Shown: positions 17,259 through 27,304, counted from the first letter of the stretch. The stretch: 53,624 bases of DNA from Kitasatospora phosalacinea (GCF_000717185.1 NZ_JNYE01000088.1:1-53624); one strand, 5' to 3'. Notes: generated from the letters alone by a model not told the origin. Translations and numbers: made by a program.

Positions 17259-17709
17259 GCGGGACTCCAAGGGGTCTCGGTGCCGCGCGGCGCCGATCCG
17301 GGGAGGTCGTACCGTGCGGGCCTGGTGCGGCCGCGGCTGCGGCGCGCCGAGCGGGCGGCCGCTGCGGGCCGCCCGGTGCCACTGATGGTAGGCGACCCCG
17401 GCGACCTGCCAGAACGCGGCCCCGCGCGGTTCGGTGATCGTTCCGGGCGGTCCGGTGAACGTCCGGTGACCGGGCCCGACCGCCGCTCGAACACTTCTGC
17501 CAGTGGTGCCGTCCTCCGACCCCGGGGTGTGCGTCGCGGCCCCGCGGCGGGCGGGCCATGCGGCAGACTTGGGCCCCGACGCCGTCGGCGGACCGGCCGG
17601 TCCGGGCCGACGCGCGCGCTGCCGACCCCACGGAGCGGGGCGGGCCGCCCCGGAGCCCCCGGCCCGGGCGGGCGGCCCCGGTCCACCTGCCGAAAGGGGC
17701 ATTGTGCCC
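17259..17709. other. Divergent intergenic region, nucleotidyltransferase / idi
   Basis: About 450 bases separate the two divergent start codons. The stretch is extremely GC-rich, and I find no convincing short gene or RNA. Near-repeats of GTCCGGTGA occur around 17450-17470. Promoters for both directions must lie here, but no clear -10/-35 pair stands out. GAAAGGGG at about 17691-17698 is the ribosome binding site for idi. Confidence 0.5.
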
Positions 17710-18315
17710 ATGAGCCCTGCTGTCAGCCCGACCGAAGCCCTCTCGCCGGAACTCGCCGCCCCGTCCGGGACGGCGCCGGGCGGGATCCTGCTGGAACTGG
17801 TCGACGACGACGGCGTGACCATCGGGACCGGCGAGAAGCTCTGGGCCCACCAGCAGCCCGGCCGGCTGCACCGGGCCTTCTCGGTCTTCCTGTTCGACCG
17901 CCAGGGCCGACTGCTGCTGCAGCGCCGGGCGCTCGGCAAGTACCACTCGCCCGGCGTCTGGTCGAACACCTGCTGCGGCCACCCCTACCCCGGCGAGCAG
18001 CCCTTCACCGCCGCCGCCCGCCGCACCGCGGAGGAGCTCGGCGCCGCACCGGCCCTGCTGTGCGAGGCGGGCACCGTCCGCTACGACCTGCCGGACGAGG
18101 CGTCCGGGCTGATCGAGCGGGAGTGGAACCACCTGTTCGTCGGGCTGGTCACCGCGGACCTGGAGCCGGACCCGGACGAGATCGAGGACACCCGGTTCGT
18201 GACCGCCGCCGAGCTGCGCGAGCTGCGGGCCGAGAAGCCGTTCTCGGTGTGGTTCGAGACCGTCTTCGAGGCGGCGCTGCCGGGCATCCGGGAGATCGCC
18301 GGGCACGACTGGTAG
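17710..18315 (+). CDS. idi: Isopentenyl-diphosphate delta-isomerase, type I
   Basis: This Nudix-fold type I IPP isomerase of about 200 residues interconverts IPP and DMAPP. The catalytic-Cys segment reads SNTCCGHP, and the Glu-bearing region is REWNHLFVG. A Nudix-like AARRTAEELG helix is also visible. ATG 17710 is preferred; a GTG two codons upstream (17704) is also within reach of the GAAAGGGG ribosome binding site. The gene lies near, but divergent from, the isoprenoid-consuming hopanoid region and probably balances IPP/DMAPP. Confidence 0.95.
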   Translation: MSPAVSPTEALSPELAAPSGTAPGGILLELVDDDGVTIGTGEKLWAHQQPGRLHRAFSVFLFDRQGRLLLQRRALGKYHSPGVWSNTCCGHPYPGEQPFTAAARRTAEELGAAPALLCEAGTVRYDLPDEASGLIEREWNHLFVGLVTADLEPDPDEIEDTRFVTAAELRELRAEKPFSVWFETVFEAALPGIREIAGHDW

Positions 18316-18342
18316 GACCCGGGGCGCCGGCGGGCGTCCGGT

Positions 18343-18885
18343 TCAGTAGTCGGGATCGTCGTCGGGGTCGGCCTCCGGGCCCGCCCCGGCGGCGCCCGGG
18401 CCCGGCAGCGGCAGGCTGGCCCAGATCACCTTGCCGCCGTCCTCGGTGCGCTCCACGTCGCACTCGCCGCCCGCCTGCAGGGTGACGCTCTTGACCAGCA
18501 GCAGCCCGCGCCCGCCCGGGCGGGCCGGGTCGTTCTCCTGCGCCCTGGGGCGGTACGGGTGGCCGTCGACCACCGAGATCCGCACCCGGTCGGGGGCGAT
18601 GGCGAGTTCGCAGACCACCTCGGGCGAGAGCACCGCCGCGTGGGTGACCGCGTTGGAGACCAGCTCGGAGACGATCAGCAGCAGGTCGTCCACCAGTTCC
18701 TGGTAGCGCTCCCCCGCCATCCCCTGGGCCAGCAGCCGGTCCCGCACGGCGTGTCTGGTGCGCGGCACCGACGCCTCGTGGGAGACCGCCGAGAACCGCC
18801 ACACGCCCGGTTCCGGGCCCGGTGCGGGCTCGCGGCCGGGCCACCAGGTCGCGGTGACCGAAGCCGCCTTGTCCGTCTGTTCCAC
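18343..18885 (-). CDS. ATP-binding protein, anti-sigma-factor/RsbW-like (HATPase_c_2)
   Basis: This protein of about 180 residues has a GHKL ATPase domain of the type abundant in Streptomyces. The N-box reads LLLIVSELVSNAVTHA and the G1/G2 area VVDGHPYRPRAQ followed by PGGRGLLLVKSV. The domain core covers most of the protein; the C-terminus is acidic and Pro/Gly-rich. GTG 18883-18885 was chosen for the GAAGGGCGG just upstream; a longer frame reaching 18987 lacks such a site. It is probably a serine kinase or anti-sigma factor, with no partner gene adjacent. It converges on idi. Confidence 0.85.
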   Translation of the reverse strand: MEQTDKAASVTATWWPGREPAPGPEPGVWRFSAVSHEASVPRTRHAVRDRLLAQGMAGERYQELVDDLLLIVSELVSNAVTHAAVLSPEVVCELAIAPDRVRISVVDGHPYRPRAQENDPARPGGRGLLLVKSVTLQAGGECDVERTEDGGKVIWASLPLPGPGAAGAGPEADPDDDPDY

Positions 18886-19351
18886 TGCACGCCGCCCTTC
18901 ACGCGGTGACGGGAGGCTCCCGCGCCGGGGTCCGGCCGGCGGCGGCTGTCGGGAATCGGGCGTTCCGCTCAAGGCTCCCTGGTCCACAGAGGCTAGGAGA
19001 GCACCCCCCGTCGACCCGCACCGGGACTGGAACTACGCGTGTCGTGAAGGTTCCCGACCGATTCGGTGCGTGTTGTGCGCCGTCCTGGCCGGTCGCGGCG
19101 CGCCCCCGGCCCACTGTTGCCGCCAGAACGCCCGTCCGAAATCGCCGCCGCCCCCCGCGACCAGCGCAATCGCCCCCGCGGCGGCCGACCGGGCGCCCGG
19201 GTTGTCCGGTTCCGTCCCGGTCGGGCGGGACGGGCGTGCGGGGCGGGTGCGCGGGGTGCCGAAAACGCAGGTGAGAAGCACTCGCCGGGCCTGGTAGTGT
19301 TCTCTCTGTCGCCAGGGGGCAGCCGAAAGGGAGCCCCGAGGTGAACACCCG
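18886..19351. other. Intergenic region upstream of tRNA-Leu
   Basis: This stretch of about 465 bases lies between the start of the ATPase gene and the tRNA. I see no protein gene. TAGTGT at 19295-19300 could be the -10 of the tRNA promoter, about 50 bases upstream of the mature 5' end, but the matching -35 is poor. Confidence 0.4.
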
Positions 19352-19439
19352 GTCCGGGTGGCGGAATGGCAGACGCGCTAGCTTGAGGTGCTAGTGCCCT
19401 TTATCGGGCGTGGGGGTTCAAGTCCCCCCTCGGACACCA
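19352..19439 (+). tRNA. tRNA-Leu (anticodon GAG)
   Basis: The acceptor stem GTCCGGG pairs with CTCGGAC (one G-U), and A73 and an encoded CCA follow. The anticodon stem CTAGC/GCTAG encloses the loop TTGAGGT, giving anticodon GAG, which reads CUC and CUU. A long variable arm (GCCC...GGGC around 19397-19410) identifies a class II leucine tRNA, and GGTTCAAGTCC is the T loop. Confidence 0.97.
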
Positions 19440-19445
19440 GTGTGG

Positions 19446-19480
19446 GACCCCTGCTTCGGCAGGGGTCTTCTGCGTTTTCC
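19446..19480 (+). terminator. Intrinsic terminator after tRNA-Leu
   Basis: A 9-base perfect stem (19446-19454 with 19459-19467) closes a TTCG tetraloop and is followed by a T-rich run ending GTTTT around 19476-19479. It starts 7 bases after the CCA end. Confidence 0.85.
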
Positions 19481-19528
19481 GGTGCGGCACCTCCGCCCGG
19501 CGGCCGCGGGGCCGCCGGGCGGGGGCGT

Positions 19529-19583
19529 CGGTCGGTACGGGGCAGCCGGTCAGTACGGGGCAGCCGGTCAGCGCGGGGGCAGC
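19529..19583. repeat. Three tandem 18-19 bp units over the 3' end of a gene
   Basis: Units at 19529-19546, 19547-19564 and 19565-19583 read approximately CGGTCAGTACGGGGCAGC. The third contains the stop codon of the downstream minus-strand gene (19568-19570), so the array appears to be a copy-number expansion of that gene's 3' end into the intergenic space before the tRNA terminator. Confidence 0.8.
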
Positions 19584-20395
19584 AGGTCGGTGCGGTGGGG
19601 GGCGAGGTCGGTGACGCTGTCCAGCTCGGCCTCGACCGTGTACCGGGTGTGCGTGCCGTCGGGGGCGCTCTCCTCGTCCAGCTGGTTGGCGTCGGCGAAG
19701 CCCCAGCTGCCGCCGGTGTAGACGCCCTTGATCCGGCCCTCGACCGTGCCGACGGCCTCGAACGGGCCGCCCCGCCAGCGGAACGTCCAGTGGGTGCGGT
19801 ACCAGGCGTCGAGCTGGGCCGGGGGGACCGCGCCGCCGTCGGCGAGGGCGACCAGGCCCTGCGGGTCGGTGGCGGGGGCGGCCCGGTGGACGGTGCCGCC
19901 GAGGACGGCGCGGCAGCCGGGGCGGAAGTGGTCGGCCTCGGCGAGCCGCCGGACCAGGTCGAGGTGCGGGGCCAGCAGGTCCCGGCGGTGCTCCTCGGGC
20001 TCGGTGACCTCGGCCAGCGGGAAGACGCCCCGGTAGCCGGTGACCCGGCGCTTCAGGTGCTGCCGGGCGAACTCCCGGTCCTCGCCGAGGTAGTTGCCGG
20101 AGACGGTGGCGTCGACGCGGTCGGTGCACTCGAAGGGCTCGCCCCGCCAGTGGAAGGTCCAGTGCACGGCGTACCAGGCGTCGAGCCGCTCGGGCGGCAG
20201 CGGGTAGCCGAGCACCGAGCCGTCGGCGGCGAGCCGGGGGGCGACGCCCTCGGGGGCGGGGACGCCGGGGGCGGGGAGCAGCTCCACGCAGGGCCACCGG
20301 CCGGCGGCCGGGCGGGCCGGGTGCACCACCCCCCGGAAGGCCGCGAACTCGCCCTTCACCGGCTGGTGGTGACGGCCCGAAGGGTCAGTTGTCAT
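19568..20395 (-). CDS. Unknown protein with two internal repeats; candidate immunity protein
   Basis: I do not recognise this 275-residue protein. It contains a duplicated module: RLDAWYAVHWTFHWRGEPFE near residue 75 and QLDAWYRTHWTFRWRGGPFE near residue 195, each followed by a short beta-rich V-x-G-x-Y segment. There is no signal peptide or membrane helix. ATG 20393-20395 overlaps the end of the upstream gene by 11 bases (ATGACAACTGA), so its translation is coupled to that gene. Being last after a WXG-like gene and a putative effector, it is in the usual position for an immunity or partner protein. That role is inferred only from position. Confidence 0.65.
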   Translation of the reverse strand: MTTDPSGRHHQPVKGEFAAFRGVVHPARPAAGRWPCVELLPAPGVPAPEGVAPRLAADGSVLGYPLPPERLDAWYAVHWTFHWRGEPFECTDRVDATVSGNYLGEDREFARQHLKRRVTGYRGVFPLAEVTEPEEHRRDLLAPHLDLVRRLAEADHFRPGCRAVLGGTVHRAAPATDPQGLVALADGGAVPPAQLDAWYRTHWTFRWRGGPFEAVGTVEGRIKGVYTGGSWGFADANQLDEESAPDGTHTRYTVEAELDSVTDLAPHRTDLLPPR

Positions 20396-21419
20396 AGTAC
20401 TTCCACAGCCCATCGCTCTTGTCGAAGCGGCCGACGGCCTCTTCCGTCCCGTCGGCGTTCATCCGCCAGATCTCCGCACCGTGCGGGAAGCCGGTGGGCC
20501 TGGCGTCCCACTCCGGGACGCCGCCGCCGGTGTAGCCGGTGCCCAGGAACGGTGCGTCCCAGTTCTTGCCTGCATTCTGCCCGGCCATGCCCGCGATGCG
20601 GTCGGCCAGGGCCTGGTCGTTGACCGCGCCGAGGGTCGGGTCGGCCTCCATGCCGTGCGGGGCGGGGAAGCGCAGCTGGTACGCCTCGGACGCGCCGGGC
20701 GGGACCGGGGTCCAGCCCGCGCCGCCGTCGTCGAGGGCGAGACCGTTGCGCAGGTCGTCCATGCTGCGCAGGTCGGCGGTGTCGGAGCCGCGCGCGATGG
20801 AGCCGCGGAACTCGCCGGGGTCGAAGGCGCGGCCGCCGAGCGTGGTGGAGTTCTCCAGGTAGGCCTCCGCGACGTCGGGCTTGACGATCTTGGTGACCAT
20901 GCGGCCCTCGTCCAGCTTGATCGCGTCGCGGACCTGGACGACCTGGCGGGCCTGCTCCTCGGTGAGGGTGTTGGTGGGGCTCATGCGCAGCCGGTCGTGC
21001 TCGGCGCGGTCGAGGCCGCGGGGGGCCAGTTCCTCGTCGATCTGCTGCTGGTAGCCGGTGCCGTCGCGGAGCGCCCCGTTGCCGTACTGCTCGGCCTCCG
21101 GCGGGCCGGGGGCGGGCCCGGTGCGCGGGCCGGGGACCGCGCCGGCCTCGCCGGCCAGTGCGGACTCCTCGCCCGCCAGGCGCGGGCCGGCCCCTTCCAG
21201 GCCCTTCGGGCCCGCCACCTTGAGGTCCCGCGGGGCCACCGCCTTGAGGTCCTCGGCGATCTTCGCCTCGGTGGCGGCGTGCGCGGCGAGGTTGCGGGCG
21301 CCCTTCTCGGCGGCCTCCTCGACGACGGCGGCGTGCTTCTCGGCGATCTTCGGCAGCGACTCCACGGCGTCGTTCTTGAGCGCCCGGAAGACCGCCTGCT
21401 CCTCTCCCCCGGCCGCCAT
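20385..21419 (-). CDS. Putative secreted effector/polymorphic-toxin-like protein
   Basis: This 344-residue protein has an Ala/Glu-rich, probably helical N-terminal third, then a Pro/Gly-rich linker near residues 90-110 and a compact C-terminal domain of about 220 residues ending GRFDKSDGLWKYYDN. The C-terminal part contains EFRGSIARGSDTADL, YQLRFPAPHG, FLGTGYTGGG and HGAEIWRM segments; I cannot assign it to a named toxin fold. Its helical head, linker and variable tail, and its place between a WXG-like gene and a small partner gene, resemble polymorphic toxins exported by type VII systems. ATG 21417-21419 overlaps the upstream stop (TGATG). Confidence 0.6.
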   Translation of the reverse strand: MAAGGEEQAVFRALKNDAVESLPKIAEKHAAVVEEAAEKGARNLAAHAATEAKIAEDLKAVAPRDLKVAGPKGLEGAGPRLAGEESALAGEAGAVPGPRTGPAPGPPEAEQYGNGALRDGTGYQQQIDEELAPRGLDRAEHDRLRMSPTNTLTEEQARQVVQVRDAIKLDEGRMVTKIVKPDVAEAYLENSTTLGGRAFDPGEFRGSIARGSDTADLRSMDDLRNGLALDDGGAGWTPVPPGASEAYQLRFPAPHGMEADPTLGAVNDQALADRIAGMAGQNAGKNWDAPFLGTGYTGGGVPEWDARPTGFPHGAEIWRMNADGTEEAVGRFDKSDGLWKYYDN

Positions 21420-22126
21420 CAGAACGCCAGCCCGGCGAGTCCGCCGCGCAGTTCCTGCGCGTGGCCGCGGAACGCCTCGGTGTGGGCGCGCATCGTCCGC
21501 AGGTGCTGGTCGGCCAGGTCGGCGTCGAGGCTGAAGCCGTCCGCGGCGCCGGACGCGGCCGCGGTCCGCCCCCAGTCCAGGCCGGACATGGCGTGCTCGA
21601 TCTTGGCGAAGAGCGGTTTGGCCGCGGCCTCGATGATCTCGCCGATGACGTACTGGATGATCTGCTGCTTGAGCGTCTCCAGCAGCTTCTTCCCGGCCTC
21701 CACGATCACCGGCACGGCGGCCTCGGCCAGGCCGAGGGTGGCCACGGCGGCGGCCTGGTCGGCGATGAAGGTGGCGGCCATGACGCCGAGTTCGACCAGG
21801 GCCTCGACCTTCTGGGCGACGATCACCTCGGCGCCGACCTCCAGCGCCTCGGCGAGCAGGGTGCAGCCCGTGACGAGTTCCCGGGTGTGCCGTTCGGAGA
21901 GCTGGGACCAGCCGGACTGCATCCGCTGGGTGGCGGCGCCCTGGTAGGCCTGGGCGAAGGACTCCATCGCCCGGGTCGCCTCGGCGTGCGTCCGCTCCAC
22001 GGCCTGGCCGAACTGCCGCACCATGGCGGCGAAGGCGCGGACCTCGTCCTCGTTGATGTAGGGCCAGGGCACGCCGATGACGTTGAGGAACGTCACCACC
22101 GGTGCCGGTAGGTCGTCGACGGCCAC
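21419..22126 (-). CDS. WXG100/ESX-type helical protein
   Basis: This 235-residue protein is nearly all alpha-helical. It starts with about 100 residues resembling WXG100-type ESX substrates (EDEVRAFAAMVRQFGQAVERTHAEA, then QRMQSGWSQL with a W-containing turn). A hydrophobic, Ala-rich centre (VAQKVEALVELGVMAATFIADQAAAVATLG) and a second helical hairpin near the C-terminus follow. GTG 22124-22126 follows GGGGGA with good spacing. It is first in a three-gene coupled unit and could be the secretion partner of the next protein. No ESX secretion genes are in the window. Confidence 0.7.
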   Translation of the reverse strand: MAVDDLPAPVVTFLNVIGVPWPYINEDEVRAFAAMVRQFGQAVERTHAEATRAMESFAQAYQGAATQRMQSGWSQLSERHTRELVTGCTLLAEALEVGAEVIVAQKVEALVELGVMAATFIADQAAAVATLGLAEAAVPVIVEAGKKLLETLKQQIIQYVIGEIIEAAAKPLFAKIEHAMSGLDWGRTAAASGAADGFSLDADLADQHLRTMRAHTEAFRGHAQELRGGLAGLAF

Positions 22127-22247
22127 TGCGCATCCCCCGTGCAGGCGTTCGGACCCGTCGCGGTCGCGGGCGGGTCGGGCGGCCAGACTGTAGCGCAGTG
22201 GCCGACGGGGGGCGGGGCGGTCGGCATCGGCGGCCTGACCTGGGGTA

Positions 22248-22335
22248 AAGGCTTGTTCAAGGGTGCACCGGAGACCGGTGCGCGGACGGCCCCCGCGGTG
22301 CGGTGACCGGGGTCGGGGTCAAGGTTTGTTCAAGG
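22248..22335. repeat. Pair of AAGGYTTGTTCAAGG direct repeats
   Basis: AAGGCTTGTTCAAGG at 22248-22262 and AAGGTTTGTTCAAGG at 22321-22335 differ at one of 15 bases, and each contains an internal CTTG/CAAG-type dyad. The second overlaps the 3' end of the MerR gene. They lie in the about 200-base gap between the WXG-like gene and the MerR gene, where I see no other gene. They may be operator half-sites or the trace of a small duplication. Confidence 0.5.
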
Positions 22336-22758
22336 CCGCGGGGCCCAGAGCCCTTCCGCGCTGCCCTCGGCGAGGCGGGCCCGGTAGGTGGCCACCTTGT
22401 GGTCGATGCCCGCGAGGTGGCCCCGGAGTTCGGCGAGGCGTTCGGCGACCTCGGCGCGGTGGGCTTCGAGCAGGGCGAGGCGCTCGGCCTCGTTGCCGTT
22501 GCCCGCGGCGACGAGGTCGGCGTAGCGGCGCAGGGTGCGGATCGGCATGCCGGTGGCGCGCAGCCGGGTGCAGACGTCGATCCAGCGCAGGTCGCGGCGG
22601 TGGTAGCGGCGGCGGCCGCCCGGGGTGCGGTCGATCCCGGTGACCACCAGCCCGGCCCGTTCGTAGTAGCGCAGGGTGTGGACGCTGACGCCCGTCCGCT
22701 CGGCGGCCTCGGCGATGGTCAGCCCCTCGGCGGGGGGTTCCGGCTTGATTTCGAGCAC
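22330..22758 (-). CDS. MerR-family transcriptional regulator
   Basis: This 142-residue protein has an N-terminal MerR winged helix (LTIAEAAERTGVSVHTLRYYERAGLV, then RRYHRRDLRWIDVCTRLRATGMPI) and a C-terminal coiled-coil dimerisation helix (NEAERLALLEAHRAEVAERLAELRGHLAGIDHKVATYRARLAEG). No cysteine metal-binding motif is present. GTG 22756-22758 has no ribosome binding site, but TACGAT lies 7 bases upstream, suggesting a leaderless transcript. It probably controls the divergent exporter gene at 22850. Confidence 0.92.
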   Translation of the reverse strand: MLEIKPEPPAEGLTIAEAAERTGVSVHTLRYYERAGLVVTGIDRTPGGRRRYHRRDLRWIDVCTRLRATGMPIRTLRRYADLVAAGNGNEAERLALLEAHRAEVAERLAELRGHLAGIDHKVATYRARLAEGSAEGLWAPRP

Positions 22759-22768
22759 GCTCGAAATC
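22747..22768. promoter_or_regulatory. Perfect palindrome over the merR start and -10
   Basis: GATTTCGAGC-AC-GCTCGAAATC is a perfect 10-base inverted repeat with a 2-base centre. It covers the GTG start codon of the MerR gene and abuts the minus-strand -10-like TACGAT (22766-22771). It is probably an autoregulatory operator for the MerR protein or for another repressor. Confidence 0.65.
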
Positions 22769-22799
22769 GTAGCGTCGGTGCCGCCGACCGGGCGGGGAC

Positions 22800-22820
22800 G
22801 AGTTGACTCGGGGTCAACTC
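22800..22820. promoter_or_regulatory. Candidate MerR operator before the exporter gene
   Basis: GAGTTGAC-TCGGG-GTCAACTC has 8-base complementary arms. The TTGAC inside an inverted repeat is typical of MerR-controlled promoters, where the dyad sits at the -35/spacer of the target gene. It lies 30 bases upstream of the plus-strand exporter start, between the two divergent genes. Confidence 0.6.
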
Positions 22821-22849
22821 CCGTCGTGGCGGCGGACGGAGGCAGTGCG

Positions 22850-24442
22850 GTGGCCGAACTGGACGACCGGCGCAAGCGGTTGGTGCTCGCGGTGTGCTGC
22901 GTGAGCATGGTGATGGTGGTAATGGACGTCTCGGTGGTGAACGCGGCGCTGCCCGCGGTCGGCCGGGAGTGGGGGGCGTCGGTGTCGGCGCTCCAGTGGA
23001 CGGTGGACGCGTACGCGCTGGTGCTGGCGGCGTTCCTGCTGCCCGCGGGGGCGGCCGCGGACCGGTGGGGGCGGCGGCGGGTGTTCGTGCTGGGGCTGCT
23101 GGTGTTCGGGCTGGGGTCGGCGCTGTGCACGCTGGCGCCGGGGGCGGGCGCGCTGGTGGCCGCGCGGGCGGTGCAGGCGGCGGGCGGGACGATGCTGAAC
23201 CCGGTGGCGACGGGGATCGTGGCGACCGCGTTCCCGCAGCCGGCCGAACGGGCCCGGGCGATCGGGGTGTTCGGGTCGGTGTCGGGGCTGTCGCTGGCGC
23301 TCGGCCCGGTGCTGGGCGGGGTGCTGGTGGACGGCTGGGGCTGGCGGGCGGTGTTCTGGGTGAACCTGCCGGTGGTGGCGGCGGGCGTGGCGGGCGCGCT
23401 GCGCTGGGTGCCGGAGTCCCGGGCCGGGCGGGCCCGGCGGTTCGACCCGGTGGGGCAGCTGCTGGTGGTGGCGCTGCTGGGCGGGACGGTGTTCGCGCTG
23501 ATCTCGGCGGGGCGCTCGGGCTGGTCGGCGCCGACGGCGTGGGGGCCGCTGGCGGTGGCGGTGGCGGCCGTCCCGGTGCTGGGCCGGTACGAGGCGCGGC
23601 GGGCGGACGCGCTGCTGGAGGTGCGGCTGCTGCGCCGCGGCCCGCTGGCGGCGGCGCTGGTGGCCGCGTTCGCGGCGCTGTGCGCGTTCGCGGCGTTCCT
23701 CTTCGCGGTGACGCTGTACCTGCAGGGGCTGCGCGGGATGTCGGCGCTGCGGGCGGGGCTGTGCCTGGTGCCGGTGGGCGTGCTGGTCCTGGTGCTGTCG
23801 CCGCGGACCGGGCGGGCGGTGGGCCGGTACGGGCCGCGCGGGCCGCTGCTGGTGTCGGGCGCGGCGCTGGCGCTGGCGGGGGCGCTGCTGCTGGTGGTGG
23901 TGGGGCCGCGGACGCCGGTGTGGGCGCTGGTGGCGGTGTTCGCGCTGGTGGGGGTGTTCCAGGGGACGGTGAACCCGCCGATCAGCAACACCGCGGTGGC
24001 GGGGATGCCGGGGTCGATGGCCTCGCTGGCCGCCGCACTGGCCTCGGCGGCCCGGCAGACCGGTTCGGCGGTGGGCGTGGCGGTGGCGGGCGTCCTGCTG
24101 GGCCCGGGGGCGGCGGCGGACGGTGCGCCCGGCGGTGCGCCGGGCGGCGTGTCGGGCGGCGCGGGGTTCGTCGCGGCGGCGCGCGGGGTGTGGTGGCTGC
24201 TGCTGGCGGCGGGGGTGCTGATCGCGGTGCTGGGCGCGGTGGGGTCGGGCGCCCGGCGCGGGGCGGCTCCGGCTGTTCCGGCCGCTCCGGCTGCTCCGAC
24301 GGCTACGGCCGTTCCGACGGCGGTGGCCGTTCCGACGACGGTGGCCGTTCCGACGACGGTGGCCGTTCCGACGGCGGTGGCGGACGGCGCGGGGCGGGGC
24401 GGCCCGGGGCGTCAGGCGCAGTCGGGGCAGAGCCCGCGGTAG
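22850..24442 (+). CDS. MFS multidrug exporter, DHA2 (14-TM) type
   Basis: This 530-residue drug:H+ antiporter-2 family transporter has about 14 hydrophobic segments. The N-terminal part reads VVMDVSVVNAALPAVGREWG, with the motif A-like DRWGRRRVFVLGL in the first loop and the motif C-like GPVLGGVLVDGWGWRAVFWVNLP. GTG 22850 is preceded by GGAGG at optimal distance. The last about 45 residues are a low-complexity Ala/Val/Pro/Thr tail encoded by 18-bp repeats. It is divergent from the MerR gene, which probably induces it in response to an exported compound. Confidence 0.93.
   Translation: MAELDDRRKRLVLAVCCVSMVMVVMDVSVVNAALPAVGREWGASVSALQWTVDAYALVLAAFLLPAGAAADRWGRRRVFVLGLLVFGLGSALCTLAPGAGALVAARAVQAAGGTMLNPVATGIVATAFPQPAERARAIGVFGSVSGLSLALGPVLGGVLVDGWGWRAVFWVNLPVVAAGVAGALRWVPESRAGRARRFDPVGQLLVVALLGGTVFALISAGRSGWSAPTAWGPLAVAVAAVPVLGRYEARRADALLEVRLLRRGPLAAALVAAFAALCAFAAFLFAVTLYLQGLRGMSALRAGLCLVPVGVLVLVLSPRTGRAVGRYGPRGPLLVSGAALALAGALLLVVVGPRTPVWALVAVFALVGVFQGTVNPPISNTAVAGMPGSMASLAAALASAARQTGSAVGVAVAGVLLGPGAAADGAPGGAPGGVSGGAGFVAAARGVWWLLLAAGVLIAVLGAVGSGARRGAAPAVPAAPAAPTATAVPTAVAVPTTVAVPTTVAVPTAVADGAGRGGPGRQAQSGQSPR
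24307..24378 (+). repeat. Four 18-bp tandem repeats in the exporter C-terminus
   Basis: Units at 24307-24324, 24325-24342, 24343-24360 and 24361-24378 read GGCCGTTCCGACGRCGGT, with only one variable position. They encode an AVPT(A/T)V hexapeptide repeat at the cytoplasmic end of the transporter. The near-identity suggests recent, length-variable expansion that keeps the frame. Confidence 0.9.
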
Positions 24443-24837
24443 GTGACCTCGGCGGTGGCGACGGCGAAGCCGAAGCGTTCGGCGGCGGGCAGGGCGGCCA
24501 GCGGGTCACCGGTGGGGTGGACGTCGCGGATGGTGCCGCAGGCGGAGCAGACCAGGTGCTGGTGCGGCTGGTGGGCGTTGGGGTCGTACCGCTTGGCGCG
24601 GCCGTCGGTGGCGACCTCCAGCACCTCACCGAGGGTGACGAGTTCACCGAGGGTGTTGTAGACGGTGGCGCGGGAGATCTCGGGGAGGCGGTCGGCGGCG
24701 CGCGCGTGCACCTCGTCCGCGGTCAGGTGGACGTGGTCGCCGTCCAGCACCTCGGCGACCACCCGGCGCTGGGAGGTCAGCCGCCAGCCGCGGGCCCGCA
24801 GTCGTTCCAGCAGATCACTCATCTCGTTTTCACCCAT
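24412..24837 (-). CDS. furA: Fur-family peroxide-type repressor (FurA/CatR-like)
   Basis: This 141-residue Fur-family regulator has a winged-helix N-terminus (LRARGWRLTSQRRVVAEVLDG, then ISRATVYNTLGELVTLGEV) and a C-terminal metal-binding domain with HQPHQHLVCSACG and a terminal CPDC, the two CXXC pairs of the structural zinc site. It is divergent from katG, and a dyad lies in the katG promoter, so it is probably the peroxide-sensing repressor of catalase-peroxidase. Two ATGs (24837 and 24822) are possible starts, both with weak ribosome binding sites. Confidence 0.93.
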   Translation of the reverse strand: MGENEMSDLLERLRARGWRLTSQRRVVAEVLDGDHVHLTADEVHARAADRLPEISRATVYNTLGELVTLGEVLEVATDGRAKRYDPNAHQPHQHLVCSACGTIRDVHPTGDPLAALPAAERFGFAVATAEVTYRGLCPDCA

Positions 24838-24921
24838 TCAGCTCAACATTCGCCCGAACTGTACAGCGGACGTCATCGGACACCCGATTCGAGCGGGATC
24901 ACCACCCGTTTGACCCTCTTC

Positions 24922-27238
<2,317 letters not shown>

Positions 27239-27255
27239 GCGTGAGCGTGAACTGA

Positions 27256-27293
27256 CGCAGGGCCCGGACCGCTGCTGCGGTCCGGGCCCTGCG
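27256..27293. terminator. Bidirectional hairpin terminator between katG and the biosynthetic region
   Basis: A perfect 17-base stem (27256-27272 with 27277-27293) closes a 4-base loop. It is placed 17 bases after the katG stop and 11 bases after the end of the convergent dimethylargininase-like gene, and so marks the edge of the minus-strand biosynthetic region. Confidence 0.88.
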
Positions 27294-27304
27294 GCGTCCC
27301 CCGG

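Noticed and set aside
20385..21419. C-terminal domain as an ADP-ribosyltransferase or TNT NAD-glycohydrolase
   Set aside because: I could not find the R-STS-ExE pattern or the TNT end motif, so no toxin activity is claimed.
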